A stretch of 64,000 nt of DNA, taken from the NCBI GenBank assembly GCA_000510425.1, contig AZKM01000006.1, forward strand, positions 62,001-126,000. Direction: 5' to 3'. The notes beneath the pieces are model-generated. The model was not told where the DNA came from. It searched no databases and worked only from the letters and a program-made list of their open reading frames with translations. Source of the stretch: Eubacterium nodatum ATCC 33099 (GTDB lineage Bacteria; Bacillota; Clostridia; Peptostreptococcales; Anaerovoracaceae). The stretch's first letter is position 1; every line of letters begins with the position of its first letter. Shown piece by piece: positions 10,278-17,847 of the stretch. The position numbers were made by a program, and so were the translations under genes.

Positions 10278-11297
10278 TTATTTATTATCCTCTTCATTCA
10301 TAAGTCTTGCAAGTTCAAGAGTCTTGCATGAATAACCGTACTCGTTATCATAGTATGAAACCAGCTTGAAGAACTTATCGTTAAGTTCAATCCCCTCTTT
10401 AGCATCAAAGATAGATGTATTGGAATCGGCAATAAAATCTCCTGAAACAACTTCATCATCAACATATTCGATAACACCCTGTAAATATGTTTCTGATGCT
10501 TCTTTTACAGCTTTGCAGATTTCCTCATATGAAGTTGATTTCTTTAATATTACATTCAGGTCAACCACTGAAACATCTGCTGTAGGCACTCTGTAAGAAA
10601 TGCCTGTCATCTTGCCTTTCAAGTCAGGAATAACAAGACCGACAGCCTTTGCCGCACCTGTGCTTGATGGAATAACATTTCCAAATACGCTTCTTCCGGT
10701 TCTCCAATCTTTCTGTGAACGGGCATCTACTACATGCTGCTTTGCTGTAGCTGCATGAATCGTTGACATCAATCCCTGGTCAATACCAAAATTGTCTTCC
10801 AGCACTTTACAGAGAGGTGCCAGACAGTTCGTCGTACAAGATGCATTTGATACAACTTTCATATCCGGAGTGTACTTATCCGTATTAACCTTGTAAACAA
10901 AGGTCGGTGTATCTGTATCCTTTGCAGGTGCTGTAATAATAACCTTCTTAGCTCCACCATTTTCGATATGAACCATGGCTTTTTTCGTCGTATTGTAAGC
11001 TCCTGTTGCCTCCAGAATATACTCCGCACCACAAAGCGTCCAGTCGATGTTCTTAGCATCGGATTCACTGTAAACCCTGACCTTCTTCCCATTTATAAGA
11101 AGACCGTCTTCATATCTTCCCAGTTCTCCCGGGAAGCGACCGAATGTAGAATCATATTTCAACATGTAAACCATGTAATCCGGGTCTGCATTTCTAACAT
11201 TGATTCCACAGATTTCAATGTCCGGCATATCCACTGCCGCACGTACCATAACTCTTGCGATTCTTCCGAATCCACTAATTCCTACCTTAACTGCCAT
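10278..11297 (-). CDS. gap: Glyceraldehyde-3-phosphate dehydrogenase
   Basis: The 339-residue enzyme oxidises and phosphorylates glyceraldehyde 3-phosphate with NAD+. The Rossmann start GISGFGRIARVMVRAA, catalytic Cys154 in SNASCTTNCLAP, and the C-terminal NEYGYSCKTLELARLM are seen. The residue after the Asn in SYYDNEYGYS is typical. The upstream gene is rpoN rather than the regulator cggR that often precedes gap in Firmicutes, so sugar control of this operon may differ. The ribosome site is AAAGGAG. Confidence 0.97.
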   Translation of the reverse strand: MAVKVGISGFGRIARVMVRAAVDMPDIEICGINVRNADPDYMVYMLKYDSTFGRFPGELGRYEDGLLINGKKVRVYSESDAKNIDWTLCGAEYILEATGAYNTTKKAMVHIENGGAKKVIITAPAKDTDTPTFVYKVNTDKYTPDMKVVSNASCTTNCLAPLCKVLEDNFGIDQGLMSTIHAATAKQHVVDARSQKDWRTGRSVFGNVIPSSTGAAKAVGLVIPDLKGKMTGISYRVPTADVSVVDLNVILKKSTSYEEICKAVKEASETYLQGVIEYVDDEVVSGDFIADSNTSIFDAKEGIELNDKFFKLVSYYDNEYGYSCKTLELARLMNEEDNK

Positions 11298-11420
11298 CTC
11301 AACATTCTCCTTTCGGCATCAATAAAGTATATATCAGTTTATCTATTCACATCTGCAGCAAAACCTTATCTCGTATCTTTTCTGATAAGATCTGACAAAA
11401 GCTGCCACATATTGCAAACA

Positions 11421-12800
11421 CTAAAAGCGTCGTCTTTTAGAGGAAGAGGGAATTCCCATTTCTTCTCTATATTTTGCAACGGTTCTCCTGGAAATTTCTA
11501 TTCCTTTTTCCTTCAGTAACTTCACCATATTTTGATCACTGAACGGTTTTTTTTGATTTTCACTATCTATAATATCTTTGATTATAGATTTTACACTGTT
11601 CGAAGACAAGCCCTCATCGTCTCCTTCTCTGTGCACCCCGCCGGAAAAGAAATATTTCAATTCAAAAACTCCTCCGGGGCACTGGATATATTTTCCGTTT
11701 ATTGCTCTACTTACCGTAGATTCATGTATTTCTAAGGCTTCTGATATTTGTTTCAATGTCAGAGTCTTTATATATTTCTCACCTTTTTCAAAGAAGTCCT
11801 TTTGAAAACTGACTATTGCTGTCGCCACTCTGAAAATCGTGTCTTCTCTCTGTCTGATACTCTTTATAAGCCATTTGGCCGCATTAAATCTGTCGTTTAG
11901 ATATTGACTTAACTCTCTGTCTTCCTTTGCTTTATGGGCAAGCTCAGTATAATATGAGCTCACATTTAATGATGGTATGCTTGCATCGTTTGTCGAAAGC
12001 ACAAGCTCCCCGTTTATTTTTTCCAAAAATATATCCGGAACAACATACTTGGTAGTTTCTCCTCTGCCCGGGAACTGTCTGCCCGGTTTAGGCTCAAGGC
12101 TTCTAATCTTATCAACGATTTTTTGTGTCTCTACAGGTGTAGTCCCTATAGTCTTTGCTATTTTTGAAATTCTGTTGCCTGCTACATCATCCAACATGTT
12201 GTCTATTATGTAGCAAATGCTGTCTGTAAGTTCATCACTATTAGACAGTTGAATTTTAAGGCATTCCTCTAAGTTCCTTGCACCGACTCCATTTGGCTCC
12301 ATATCGTGAATACAAGCCAGAACTTCTTCAAACTTCGTCTCTGAAACCTGAAATAAATTGATAAGCTCCCGGGAGGATACGAGCAGATACCCGTTATCAT
12401 CTAAACTTTCAATTATGAATCTTCCAAGTGCCTTATCACTTCCTTTCAGCTTTGAAAAATTCAATTGTTCCAACAAAAAATCCTGAAGGGTTTTCTCCTC
12501 AGATGTGAACTTTTCGAAATAATATCGCTCCTCCCCGTTACCGGGGTTCCATAATTGATAATTGCCGCCCGAATAATTATCTTCTGCGATGCTTTCCATA
12601 ATATCAACTTCTACAGTTTCAAGTTCTCTGTTTCCTTCCGGCTTCTGCTCCTCCAAGATTGGATTTTCTAATAATTCGTTTTGGACATAGTCAAACAAAT
12701 CCATGCTGTTGAATTGAAGAATCTTAATCCCTTGAATAAGCTCCGGTGTCATGGCAAGCTGCTGTTTTTGCTCTATTGTAAGCTCATATCCAAGTTTCAT
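11421..12800 (-). CDS. rpoN: RNA polymerase sigma-54 factor
   Basis: About 459 residues. The N-terminal region I is glutamine-rich (ELTIEQKQQLAMTPELIQ) and contacts core polymerase and activators. The middle core-binding domain contains RNLEECLKIQLS. The C-terminus holds the helix-turn-helix (LEIHESTVSRAINGKYI) and the RpoN box RRTVAKYREEMGI that reads the -24 element. The start at 12800 is preferred over 12818 because GGAG is five bases upstream. The gene heads the gap-pgk-tpiA-secG run, as in some clostridia. No sigma-54 activator gene is visible in this window. Confidence 0.95.
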   Translation of the reverse strand: MKLGYELTIEQKQQLAMTPELIQGIKILQFNSMDLFDYVQNELLENPILEEQKPEGNRELETVEVDIMESIAEDNYSGGNYQLWNPGNGEERYYFEKFTSEEKTLQDFLLEQLNFSKLKGSDKALGRFIIESLDDNGYLLVSSRELINLFQVSETKFEEVLACIHDMEPNGVGARNLEECLKIQLSNSDELTDSICYIIDNMLDDVAGNRISKIAKTIGTTPVETQKIVDKIRSLEPKPGRQFPGRGETTKYVVPDIFLEKINGELVLSTNDASIPSLNVSSYYTELAHKAKEDRELSQYLNDRFNAAKWLIKSIRQREDTIFRVATAIVSFQKDFFEKGEKYIKTLTLKQISEALEIHESTVSRAINGKYIQCPGGVFELKYFFSGGVHREGDDEGLSSNSVKSIIKDIIDSENQKKPFSDQNMVKLLKEKGIEISRRTVAKYREEMGIPSSSKRRRF

Positions 12801-12903
12801 AGTTTCTCCGTTTTGCATAGAGATAAGACCCTTTCATGATACCTTAGCAAACGATAATAAAGGTACCCTTTCTGTAGATAAATCTGTTATATCCTACGCA
12901 AAT

Positions 12904-12931
12904 ATTATACCATACAAGATAAATAAATCAA
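12904..12931 (-). promoter_or_regulatory. Sigma-A-type promoter for rpoN-gap cluster
   Basis: Minus strand: -35 TTGATT (12926-12931), a 16-base spacer and -10 TATAAT (12904-12909), about 100 bases ahead of rpoN. No rival promoter stood out in the rpoN-gap spacer. Confidence 0.55.
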
Positions 12932-12962
12932 TGTGAATTATATATAATCATAAAAGTCAAAA

Positions 12963-13433
12963 TCACAAAAGCTCAGGAAATTTCAACTGCCTCAAAGCCT
13001 CAAACAAAATAATATTGGCAGAGTTTGAAAGATTGAGAGAACGCAGTTTAGTATTTTTGCTCATTGGAATTCTTATCGTTTTTTCTTTGTTTTCTTCTAT
13101 AAAGTTTCGAGGAAGTCCTCTTGTTTCTCTGCCGAATAATATCATATCGCCGTCTTTATACTCAACATCTGCATAACTTGTACCTCCTTTAGTAGTAGCC
13201 AAAAACATTCGATGCCCTTTATTCTCTGCAAGAAAGTCCTCTAAACTCTCATGAACATGCAGACTCACATATTTCCAGTAATCAAGACCTGCTCTTCTGA
13301 CTGCTTTATCATCTATATCAAAGCCCAAGGGTTTCACAAGGTGAAGCACCGAATCGGTTGCAGCACAAGTTCTTGCTATATTTCCTGTATTGGGTGGAAT
13401 TTCGGGCTCCACGAATACAATATGAATTGCCAT
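12963..13433 (-). CDS. trmL: tRNA (cytidine(34)-2'-O)-methyltransferase
   Basis: The 156-residue SPOUT methyltransferase modifies the wobble base of leucine tRNAs using S-adenosylmethionine. Knot-forming motifs are present: EPEIPPNTGNIARTC near the start, LFGRETRGLP, and the C-terminal IPMSKNTKLRSLNLSNS. The start at 13433 has AGGAGG seven bases upstream; the frame extends seven codons further without such a site. It is transcribed divergently from hom. Confidence 0.92.
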   Translation of the reverse strand: MAIHIVFVEPEIPPNTGNIARTCAATDSVLHLVKPLGFDIDDKAVRRAGLDYWKYVSLHVHESLEDFLAENKGHRMFLATTKGGTSYADVEYKDGDMILFGRETRGLPRNFIEENKEKTIRIPMSKNTKLRSLNLSNSANIILFEALRQLKFPELL

Positions 13434-13588
13434 TTTATAACCTCCTATTTCCATACCGTATCATTCTACCATAAAAAATCTTTTATTTAATAAAAATAAA
13501 GACAAAAAACAAATTATATTATATAATGGGTCGTAAGTATTTACAAAGAAAGGAAATGCTACTTTTTATTATGTAGCCTAATAATGCC

Positions 13589-14560
13589 ATGAAAAAAATC
13601 AACATTGGAATCCTTGGATTCGGGACGGTAGGCGGTGGAACATATGATATTCTTACTAAGAATAAAGACCTTATCGAAAAACGCACCGGTTGTTCATACG
13701 AAATAAAGAAAATTTTAGTCAGAAGCCCTGAAAGACTTAAAAATCACGGTGTGTCAACTGATATTGCAACGACATCCCCGGAAGATATTATCGAAAACAA
13801 TGATATTGATTTAGTAGTTGAAGCAATCGGAGGAATTGAGCCTGCCTCCACATGGATGCTAACAGCCCTTAAAAATGGAAAAAGCGTAGTAACACCTAAC
13901 AAAGCAGCTGTTGCAGAAAATTTTGATAAACTAAAAGCTGCTGCAAAAGAAGGCGGTTGCGAAATCAGAATCGAAGCCTGTGTAGGTGGTGGAATTCCTG
14001 CCCTGACAGCTATAACAGAAGCACTGTCGGGAAATGCTTTTTCTGAAGTTCTGGGAATCGTAAACGGAACGACGAATTATATTCTCACTAAGATGGGCGA
14101 TGAGGGACTTTCCTACGATGAAGTTTTGAGGGATGCCCAGGCAAAGGGGTTTGCTGAGGCTGACCCCACTGCCGATGTGGAGGGAATAGACTGTGCAAAT
14201 AAACTTTCTATCCTGATGTCACTGGCTTTTGATAAATATGTTGCTCCTAAGGACATACCGACCGAGGGTATAACTAAAATATCAATGGATGCTCTGGCAG
14301 CCGCAAAAGAAAAAAACTGCAAAATAAAGCTGATTTCAAAAGCGGCTTTAGATGAAAACGGAGTTCTTTCATACAGTGTAAAGCCTATGGAGCTTCCTGC
14401 CTCCCACCCACTTTCCGGAGTCAGCAACGAATTTAATGCAATCTATGTAACCGGAGATGCCGTTGGAGAAGTGATGTTTTATGGCAGGGGTGCCGGTGCT
14501 TTGCCTACCGGAAGTGCAGTAGTCGGTGACATAATTTCAGTCATGAAAAAAATAGGTTAA
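13589..14560 (+). CDS. hom: Homoserine dehydrogenase, short form without ACT domain
   Basis: The 323-residue enzyme reduces aspartate semialdehyde to homoserine on the way to threonine and methionine. The NAD(P)-binding start GILGFGTVGGGTYDIL, the substrate segment NGTTNYILTKM with DAQAKGFAEADPTADVEGID, and the Lys-containing KLISKA are seen. Most bacterial Hom proteins run past 400 residues with a regulatory ACT domain; this one stops at the end of the catalytic domain, so end-product inhibition may be lacking. It opens VVTPNK rather than the more usual VVTANK. No Shine-Dalgarno site is evident before the ATG. Confidence 0.9.
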   Translation: MKKINIGILGFGTVGGGTYDILTKNKDLIEKRTGCSYEIKKILVRSPERLKNHGVSTDIATTSPEDIIENNDIDLVVEAIGGIEPASTWMLTALKNGKSVVTPNKAAVAENFDKLKAAAKEGGCEIRIEACVGGGIPALTAITEALSGNAFSEVLGIVNGTTNYILTKMGDEGLSYDEVLRDAQAKGFAEADPTADVEGIDCANKLSILMSLAFDKYVAPKDIPTEGITKISMDALAAAKEKNCKIKLISKAALDENGVLSYSVKPMELPASHPLSGVSNEFNAIYVTGDAVGEVMFYGRGAGALPTGSAVVGDIISVMKKIG

Positions 14561-14675
14561 AATGCGATTCTCTTGCACTATGACCTATAACAAGGACTTA
14601 CAACCGGCACATAATTGTGAAACAATCTGAACATAGATTTATATAATTTAAAATGATTAGAAGGAGATATAAATA

Positions 14676-15173
14676 ATGAGCTTATACACAGAATGGAAAG
14701 ACCTGCTTGAAAATCAAACAGACGAAACCTTTGAAAGTTTTTGGAAGGAATACAGCGATGCTGAAATTGCAATTTATACACACATTCTTTCTCATAGCAA
14801 TGAACATCTGAAGGGTACTGTTAAAAACCTTTCCGAAAAATTTAACTGCAGACCTTTAATGTTTGAAGGTTTTCTTGACGGAATTACATCCAGCCTGAAC
14901 AATGCCCTCGATGTCCAAGCTGTAACAGAAGAAACTGAAATTGATTTAGATGTGGACTTTGAGAAGCTTTACTATAATATGTGGAAAGCAGACGCACCTC
15001 ACCTATATTCTCTGGATCCATGGGACACTTTATTTACACCGGAAAAGAAAAAGGAAATTATACGGGAATTTAAAAAGTCCAAGATTTATCATGCTCCGGT
15101 TAAAATCGGCAGAAATGAACCCTGCCCTTGCGGCAGTGGTAAAAAATACAAAAACTGCTGTGGCAAAAATTGA
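14676..15173 (+). CDS. SEC-C metal-binding motif protein
   Basis: The 165-residue protein ends in the zinc-binding SEC-C motif ([20 protein letters not shown]), best known from the SecA tail but also found in many stand-alone proteins. The preceding 140 residues are acidic and helical ([19 protein letters not shown]) and match no family I can name. AAGGAG sits 9 bases before the ATG. It follows hom on the same strand after 115 bases. A role in metal-dependent binding of ribosomes or other partners is possible but unproven. Confidence 0.8.
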   Translation: MSLYTEWKDLLENQTDETFESFWKEYSDAEIAIYTHILSHSNEHLKGTVKNLSEKFNCRPLMFEGFLDGITSSLNNALDVQAVTEETEIDLDVDFEKLYYNMWKADAPHLYSLDPWDTLFTPEKKKEIIREFKKSKIYHAPVKIGRNEPCPCGSGKKYKNCCGKN

Positions 15174-15264
15174 ATTCAGTACTGTAATAATTAATAAGAA
15201 ATACCCTCGGAAATCTATATTTCGTGAAGCAATCACCTTCAGTAAACATAAAGGAAGATTATCA

Positions 15265-15930
15265 TTACAACTTAAACTTCCTTTTAGCTGAATTTACCAT
15301 ATGATATCGCATTGCAACCTCTCCTGCATCCTTATCACAGCTTAAAAAAGCATTATATATTTCTCTGTGTTCGTATAAAACCTCTCTCAAATAATTGGGG
15401 TCGTAATAGTTTGACGGATTAGTATAACTTAAATATATTTGATAGATATTCAGGTTTTTTATTAACATTTTGTTATGGGTTGCATTATATATAATTTTGT
15501 GAAAAGCCCGGTTTATGTTAAGCATTTTGGGAATATCGTTTTGTTGTGTGTAAAATTGCATAAATTCAAAGGTTTCACTCATCTCTTCCTTTTCCTTTTC
15601 TGTAATTCTCTCTATTGCCCACCTTACAGCACTTATTTCTGCCTGATTTCTTAACTCTGTCAAATCACTTATATCCTGTGGTGAAAGTCCTATCACAAAA
15701 GCTCCTCTGTTAGGTATATTTTCAATAAGTCCATCTGCTTCCAGCTGACGCAAAGCCTCACGAAGTGGAGTTCTGCTGGTTTTATATTCTCTGCACAGTT
15801 TACTCTCTGTGAGTTTGTCACCGCTTTTCAACTTTCCGGACAAAATTGCCTTCTGAAGCTGCTGAAACAAAGCCGTAGATAAAGGCAATTTTCTTTTCTG
15901 ATTATCTTCAATATATTTAATTATTGACAT
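15265..15930 (-). CDS. GntR-family transcriptional regulator (FCD/FadR type)
   Basis: The 221-residue protein has an N-terminal winged helix (residues about 12-75) with the GntR pattern KLTESKLCREYKTSRTPLREALRQLEADGLIENIPNRGAF. The C-terminal helical FCD domain holds candidate metal-binding residues in LTELRNQAE, the His in NRAFHKIIYNATHN and the His in LYEHREIYNAF. FCD regulators usually sense carboxylic acids. A perfect TTGTATACAA palindrome lies about 110 bases upstream in the shared spacer with nth, probably its own operator. No metabolic target gene is adjacent. Confidence 0.88.
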   Translation of the reverse strand: MSIIKYIEDNQKRKLPLSTALFQQLQKAILSGKLKSGDKLTESKLCREYKTSRTPLREALRQLEADGLIENIPNRGAFVIGLSPQDISDLTELRNQAEISAVRWAIERITEKEKEEMSETFEFMQFYTQQNDIPKMLNINRAFHKIIYNATHNKMLIKNLNIYQIYLSYTNPSNYYDPNYLREVLYEHREIYNAFLSCDKDAGEVAMRYHMVNSAKRKFKL

Positions 15931-16041
15931 TATTACTCCTATAAATTTGATTTTTGAATATCTGCTACTCCTTCAAAGAGGCTTCATCCTGCCACCTTTA
16001 TAATCAACAAAATTATGCTGCTTCTCACATAACAGATACAT

Positions 16042-16053
16042 ATTGTATACAAT
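16042..16053. promoter_or_regulatory. Palindromic operator, GntR/FCD type
   Basis: A 12-bp perfect palindrome containing TTGTATACAA fits the TGT...ACA half-site pattern of FadR-subfamily GntR regulators. It lies between the divergent GntR gene and nth. Confidence 0.6.
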
Positions 16054-16110
16054 TATAAATGTTCTTTAAAGGAACTGTCAAGAGTTGTAATTACTTGAAT
16101 AAGCTTATAC

Positions 16111-16139
16111 TTGAAATTTTCTTTCATGCTCTCTATAAT
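16111..16139 (+). promoter_or_regulatory. nth promoter predicting a leaderless mRNA
   Basis: TTGAAA (16111-16116), a 17-base spacer and TATAAT (16134-16139). Initiation about seven bases later falls on the A of the nth ATG at 16146, and no Shine-Dalgarno site is present. Confidence 0.7.
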
Positions 16140-16145
16140 TGAACT

Positions 16146-16769
16146 ATGAATAAGAAAAAAGCAGAAAAAATTTTAGATTTATTAGAATTGTCATATCCGG
16201 AAGCAAAATGTGCATTAAACCATAAGGACGCATTTCAATTGATAGTAGCAGTTGCTCTCTCAGCCCAAACCACCGATAAAAGCGTCAATAGAGTAACTCC
16301 CCAATTATTTGAAAACTACCCTACTGTTTTTGATTTAGCTGCCGCTTCTGCTGATGATGTTATCAACTGCATCAGAACCATCGGAATGTATAAAACCAAA
16401 TCCAGAAATATAATCGCAATGGCGCAAAAAATTGTAACTGAATTTGATGGTGAAGTTCCCGGAGATTACGACTCTTTAGTCTCACTTCCCGGAGTAGGCA
16501 GAAAAACTGCCAATGTAGTTCAATCCGAATGGTTCGGTGTTCAAAGAATTGCTGTGGATACCCATGTGTTCAGGGTCAGCAACAGAATGGGATTTGTCCA
16601 CGAAAAAGATGTTTTAAAAACTGAAAAGGCTCTTATGAAAATTATACCGGAAAACAGGTGGTCAAAAACTCATCATGTCCTTATTTTCCATGGAAGAAAC
16701 TGCTGTGCAGCAAGGAAACCCGCATGTGAAGAATGTCCTGTTTCAAAGCTTTGTGAAAAAAATCTGTGA
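16146..16769 (+). CDS. nth: Endonuclease III
   Basis: The 207-residue base-excision repair glycosylase/AP lyase removes oxidised pyrimidines. The helix-hairpin-helix with catalytic Lys is LPGVGRKTANVV and the catalytic Asp is in VDTHVFRVSNRMG. The 4Fe-4S cysteines at the C-terminus follow the C-x6-C-x2-C-x5-C spacing (CAARKPACEECPVSKLC). Length is typical. It is divergent from the GntR gene and convergent with the toroid lipoprotein. Confidence 0.96.
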   Translation: MNKKKAEKILDLLELSYPEAKCALNHKDAFQLIVAVALSAQTTDKSVNRVTPQLFENYPTVFDLAAASADDVINCIRTIGMYKTKSRNIIAMAQKIVTEFDGEVPGDYDSLVSLPGVGRKTANVVQSEWFGVQRIAVDTHVFRVSNRMGFVHEKDVLKTEKALMKIIPENRWSKTHHVLIFHGRNCCAARKPACEECPVSKLCEKNL

Positions 16770-16875
16770 AACAATATCCTCCACACCTCCCTTGTCCACT
16801 TGTACCAAAGCACTTTATCGTGACTATCAAAACAGTTTCTATCAACCTTATGTATGATTTAATATCAGCTTCTGC

Positions 16876-17847
16876 CTACTCGTATATCGATTTCCCTTTC
16901 ATCCCGAGTTTGATAGAAGCCAATGCCCTAAGTGACTGTTCTGTGGCAAGCTCGTTAATTTCATTATCCTTTGAATGGCAGAAGCCGTCACCTTTGTAGT
17001 AAACCATAAGACCGTCTCCGAGATTCTTTTCCTTTTTCTGAAAGCCCTCAGCCGTAAGTGGATTTTCCTTAAGACAGCTGAACATAATAATAACCTGAGC
17101 AACAGACTCACATGTGTCGTAGCCACCATCCCCGTTCTGCTTCTTTGATAAGAACTTCAAAGCTTTTTCTATAACCGGCTTAGCTCGCTTATTCTCATCT
17201 CTGTACGGAGCAAGAGCTTGAACTGCCATAGCTGTCATATCTATATCTGATTTTCCTGCACCATAGCTGAAACCGCCGTCCTTATGCTGTGCTTTCAGAA
17301 TATCATTTAGATATTTTTTTTCATTTTTAAATTTATATTTCCCCCAATTATTTAAGTGAAGTGCATAATATTCTGCATTTAGCCCCTGAGCCTTAACAGC
17401 ATTGTAGTTGTCCATTTTTATCACAAGATTATACCCTTCCACATCAGTCGGATTCTTTCCGATTGCAAGAAGTGCCATTGAAGTTCTGGCATACTCTGTC
17501 TGATTGAATTTATCTAAGATCCCTTTCTTTTGCTTCAAAAGTTTTCTCAGACCGTCGTAATACTGATTATTATATTCTTCTGATGCGAAATTTTCCGAAT
17601 CCTTAATGCCTAACTTCTTAAAGGACAGAACCAGCCAGTCCTGTTTGGAAGCTGCCACCGTGTCTGCGGAATTATGTTTTATTGCATAATTTGAAACCTT
17701 TGTTACGACTTCGTTAAAGGATTTTCCTCCTAAAGTAATATCTGCGTCTTTTTTGTCTTTACTTTTTGATCCGCAGCCTGCCAATAATACTACCAGCAGA
17801 ATTAGTACCAGCAGTCCTGTTAATTTTCTTAATCTTTCTTTTTTCAT
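16876..17847 (-). CDS. Toroid-fold lipoprotein resembling transcobalamin/intrinsic factor alpha domain
   Basis: The 323-residue protein has a lipoprotein signal (MKKERLRKL, hydrophobic run, lipobox LAGC). The body shows alpha/alpha-toroid repeats of the prenyltransferase / squalene-cyclase-like superfamily: NEKKYLNDILKAQHKDGGFSYG, DIDMTAMAVQALAPY, KNGDGGYDTCESVAQVI-like and ELATEQSLRALASIKLGMKG segments. The DxxMTAMAVQAL and TEQSLRAL...GK patterns recall the DTAAMA and TAQALPALLGKTYL patterns of vertebrate B12 carriers, which share this fold. It is the last gene of the operon led by the cobalamin riboswitch, hence the suggestion that it binds a corrinoid at the cell surface. Its first 89 bases overlap the transglutaminase gene in another frame; GAGAGG precedes its ATG. 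The cobalamin role is inference. Confidence 0.75.
   Translation of the reverse strand: MKKERLRKLTGLLVLILLVVLLAGCGSKSKDKKDADITLGGKSFNEVVTKVSNYAIKHNSADTVAASKQDWLVLSFKKLGIKDSENFASEEYNNQYYDGLRKLLKQKKGILDKFNQTEYARTSMALLAIGKNPTDVEGYNLVIKMDNYNAVKAQGLNAEYYALHLNNWGKYKFKNEKKYLNDILKAQHKDGGFSYGAGKSDIDMTAMAVQALAPYRDENKRAKPVIEKALKFLSKKQNGDGGYDTCESVAQVIIMFSCLKENPLTAEGFQKKEKNLGDGLMVYYKGDGFCHSKDNEINELATEQSLRALASIKLGMKGKSIYE

Noticed and set aside
10968..11519. Plus-strand 183-codon frame opposite gap and its leader
   Set aside because: Composition and position are those of an antisense shadow; gap is complete on the other strand.
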